A DNA stretch of 5,584 nucleotides from an archaeon (lineage in GTDB: Archaea; Nanobdellota; Nanobdellia; SCGC-AAA011-G17; GW2011-AR17), in contig JAHFJQ010000068.1 in assembly GCA_023245755.1 (NCBI GenBank), positions 1-5,584 of the forward strand. The letters are read 5' to 3'. The position numbers were made by a program, and so were the translations under genes. Shown here in pieces: positions 4,868 to 5,584 of this stretch. The stretch's first letter is position 1. Every line of letters begins with the position of its first letter. The notes below the pieces were generated by a model, which searched no databases, was not told the DNA's origin, and worked only from the letters and a program-made list of their open reading frames with translations.

Positions 4868-5584
4868 CTATCTCCCTAAACGTACAGACCTTGGTGATCT
4901 ATATGGCAAAAACATAGGTGCAAATTCTTTAGGCACACAAACTCTTCCTCTTCTTCCATCGGATTCTACAAGTAAAGGATAGGGAGTATAACGAACATCT
5001 CCAAAGACCTCGTCATAAAGCCTCTCTGCTCGTACATCAGTCATATGACCTAAAAATCTCTCCGAAAAGCCAGGAAGTCCAATAAAGTGAAACCGATCTC
5101 TCATAGCTCCAAAAGGGGGAATAAGATTATACCCATGAGTCAGTGCAGTTCCCTCTTTAGGGTTGAGTATGGCTAATGCACTAAGGTCATGGTCCCAATA
5201 ACGAATTCCCTTACACCAATCATTATCATTCCATACAATAACGGGTTCAGCAAACCTATGCCTAGGATAAGGACCTTTTCTTTCTGGGTACACAAGTTTT
5301 CCTTCATGACGAAAAGAACCAAAGACAAAAGGCGTTTCTGCAACAAGGTACATATCTGGTCTTAGTGGTCCTAATTCGTGTAATTCACGATCTTGCCTAA
5401 GTCTAGGTACGGGTCTACACTGTAACAGAATAATACTATCCTCATCAACCATTGCCTCAAGATTCACTTCATATCCTAAAGTATCTTCTAACCGTTGAGA
5501 GAAAGAAACAAGATCTCGTATTCTTGCCCCAGAAATACTGCTATGTTGCCTACCAATAAGATAGGGATATCTCCTATACGTATC
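4868..5584 (-). CDS. PEP/pyruvate-binding domain-like protein, C-terminal part (5' end outside window)
   Basis: The frame is open from the right edge to a TAG at 4868-4870, giving 238 residues; no ATG occurs in the first 39 codons, so the true start is beyond the window and a GTG at 5467 is internal. Visible residues 20-59 (ARIRDLVSFSQRLEDTLGYE, then EAMVDEDSIILLQCRPV) match the end of the ATP-grasp nucleotide-binding domain of pyruvate phosphate dikinase and PEP synthase, where a helix, ExxxG and the (Y/L)xLQxRP strand are hallmarks. Beyond this, about 175 residues are unfamiliar and Arg/Pro/aromatic-rich (for example FVFGSFRHEGKLVY, IVWNDNDWCKGIRYWDHD). The segment ILNPKEGTALTHGYN, with His150 of the visible part, loosely resembles the phosphohistidine loop of PEP-utilising enzymes (GGxTxHAA) but is not a convincing match. 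There is no C-terminal PEP-binding barrel. It is likely a small PPDK-like relative of unknown reaction rather than a true PEP synthase. The ATP-grasp call is moderately sure, the rest unrecognised. Confidence 0.7.
   Translation of the reverse strand, partial: DTYRRYPYLIGRQHSSISGARIRDLVSFSQRLEDTLGYEVNLEAMVDEDSIILLQCRPVPRLRQDRELHELGPLRPDMYLVAETPFVFGSFRHEGKLVYPERKGPYPRHRFAEPVIVWNDNDWCKGIRYWDHDLSALAILNPKEGTALTHGYNLIPPFGAMRDRFHFIGLPGFSERFLGHMTDVRAERLYDEVFGDVRYTPYPLLVESDGRRGRVCVPKEFAPMFLPYRSPRSVRLGR

Noticed and set aside
5465..5467. GTG at 5465-5467 as the start of the PEP-binding-like gene
   Set aside because: The frame stays open to the window edge and the upstream residues fit the helix that precedes the LQxRP strand, so the GTG is an internal Val codon.
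1..5584. CRISPR array, insertion sequence, tRNA/rRNA or defence system
   Set aside because: No regularly spaced direct repeats, transposase motifs, terminal inverted repeats or tRNA-like cloverleaf were seen; nearly all bases are accounted for by housekeeping-type genes.

Overview
The window reads as ordinary, gene-dense chromosome from an AT-rich archaeon. Three things point to archaea: gene starts preceded by TATA boxes (TTTATAAA, TTTATATA, CTTATAAA) at a nearly fixed distance from the ATG, almost no Shine-Dalgarno sequences except at one operon-internal gene, and a TrmJ-like methyltransferase with archaeal-style motifs. Very low GC, short genes and tight packing would fit a DPANN-type lineage (Woesearchaeota/Pacearchaeota-like), but the lineage is inference only.

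Layout from left to right. (1) A dihydrouridine synthase gene on the minus strand runs off the left edge (start codon at 810). (2) A 95-bp divergent intergenic region carries one TATA box per direction. (3) A small NUDIX hydrolase (906-1298, +) is followed by a YgiQ-family radical SAM protein (1330-3084, +) with its own perfect TATA box just after the NUDIX stop. (4) A minus-strand pair, TatD-type metal-dependent hydrolase (start 4140) then a 111-residue SET-domain protein (start 3416), overlaps by 8 bp and forms an operon. Its end meets the YgiQ gene head-on, with the two stop codons sharing TTAA. (5) A TrmJ-like SPOUT RNA methyltransferase (4194-4862, +) diverges from tatD across a 53-bp gap with one near-palindromic TATA box that appears to serve both genes. 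(6) The C-terminal part of a PEP/pyruvate-binding (PPDK/PEP synthase N-domain-like) protein on the minus strand enters from the right edge and ends 5 bp from trmJ.

Two genes (Dus, TrmJ) act in tRNA modification. The radical SAM protein and the TatD protein belong to widespread families with poorly fixed roles, and the NUDIX and SET proteins are small single-domain enzymes. They are mostly separate transcription units rather than one pathway. I found no CRISPR, mobile element, tRNA or rRNA, and no stretch over 300 bp lacks a gene. The most informative aspects are the very regular leaderless promoter architecture, the shared bidirectional TATA box, a SET domain lacking its usual terminal tyrosine, a second CxxxCxxC cluster in the YgiQ protein, and the unusual C-terminal half of the PEP-binding protein.
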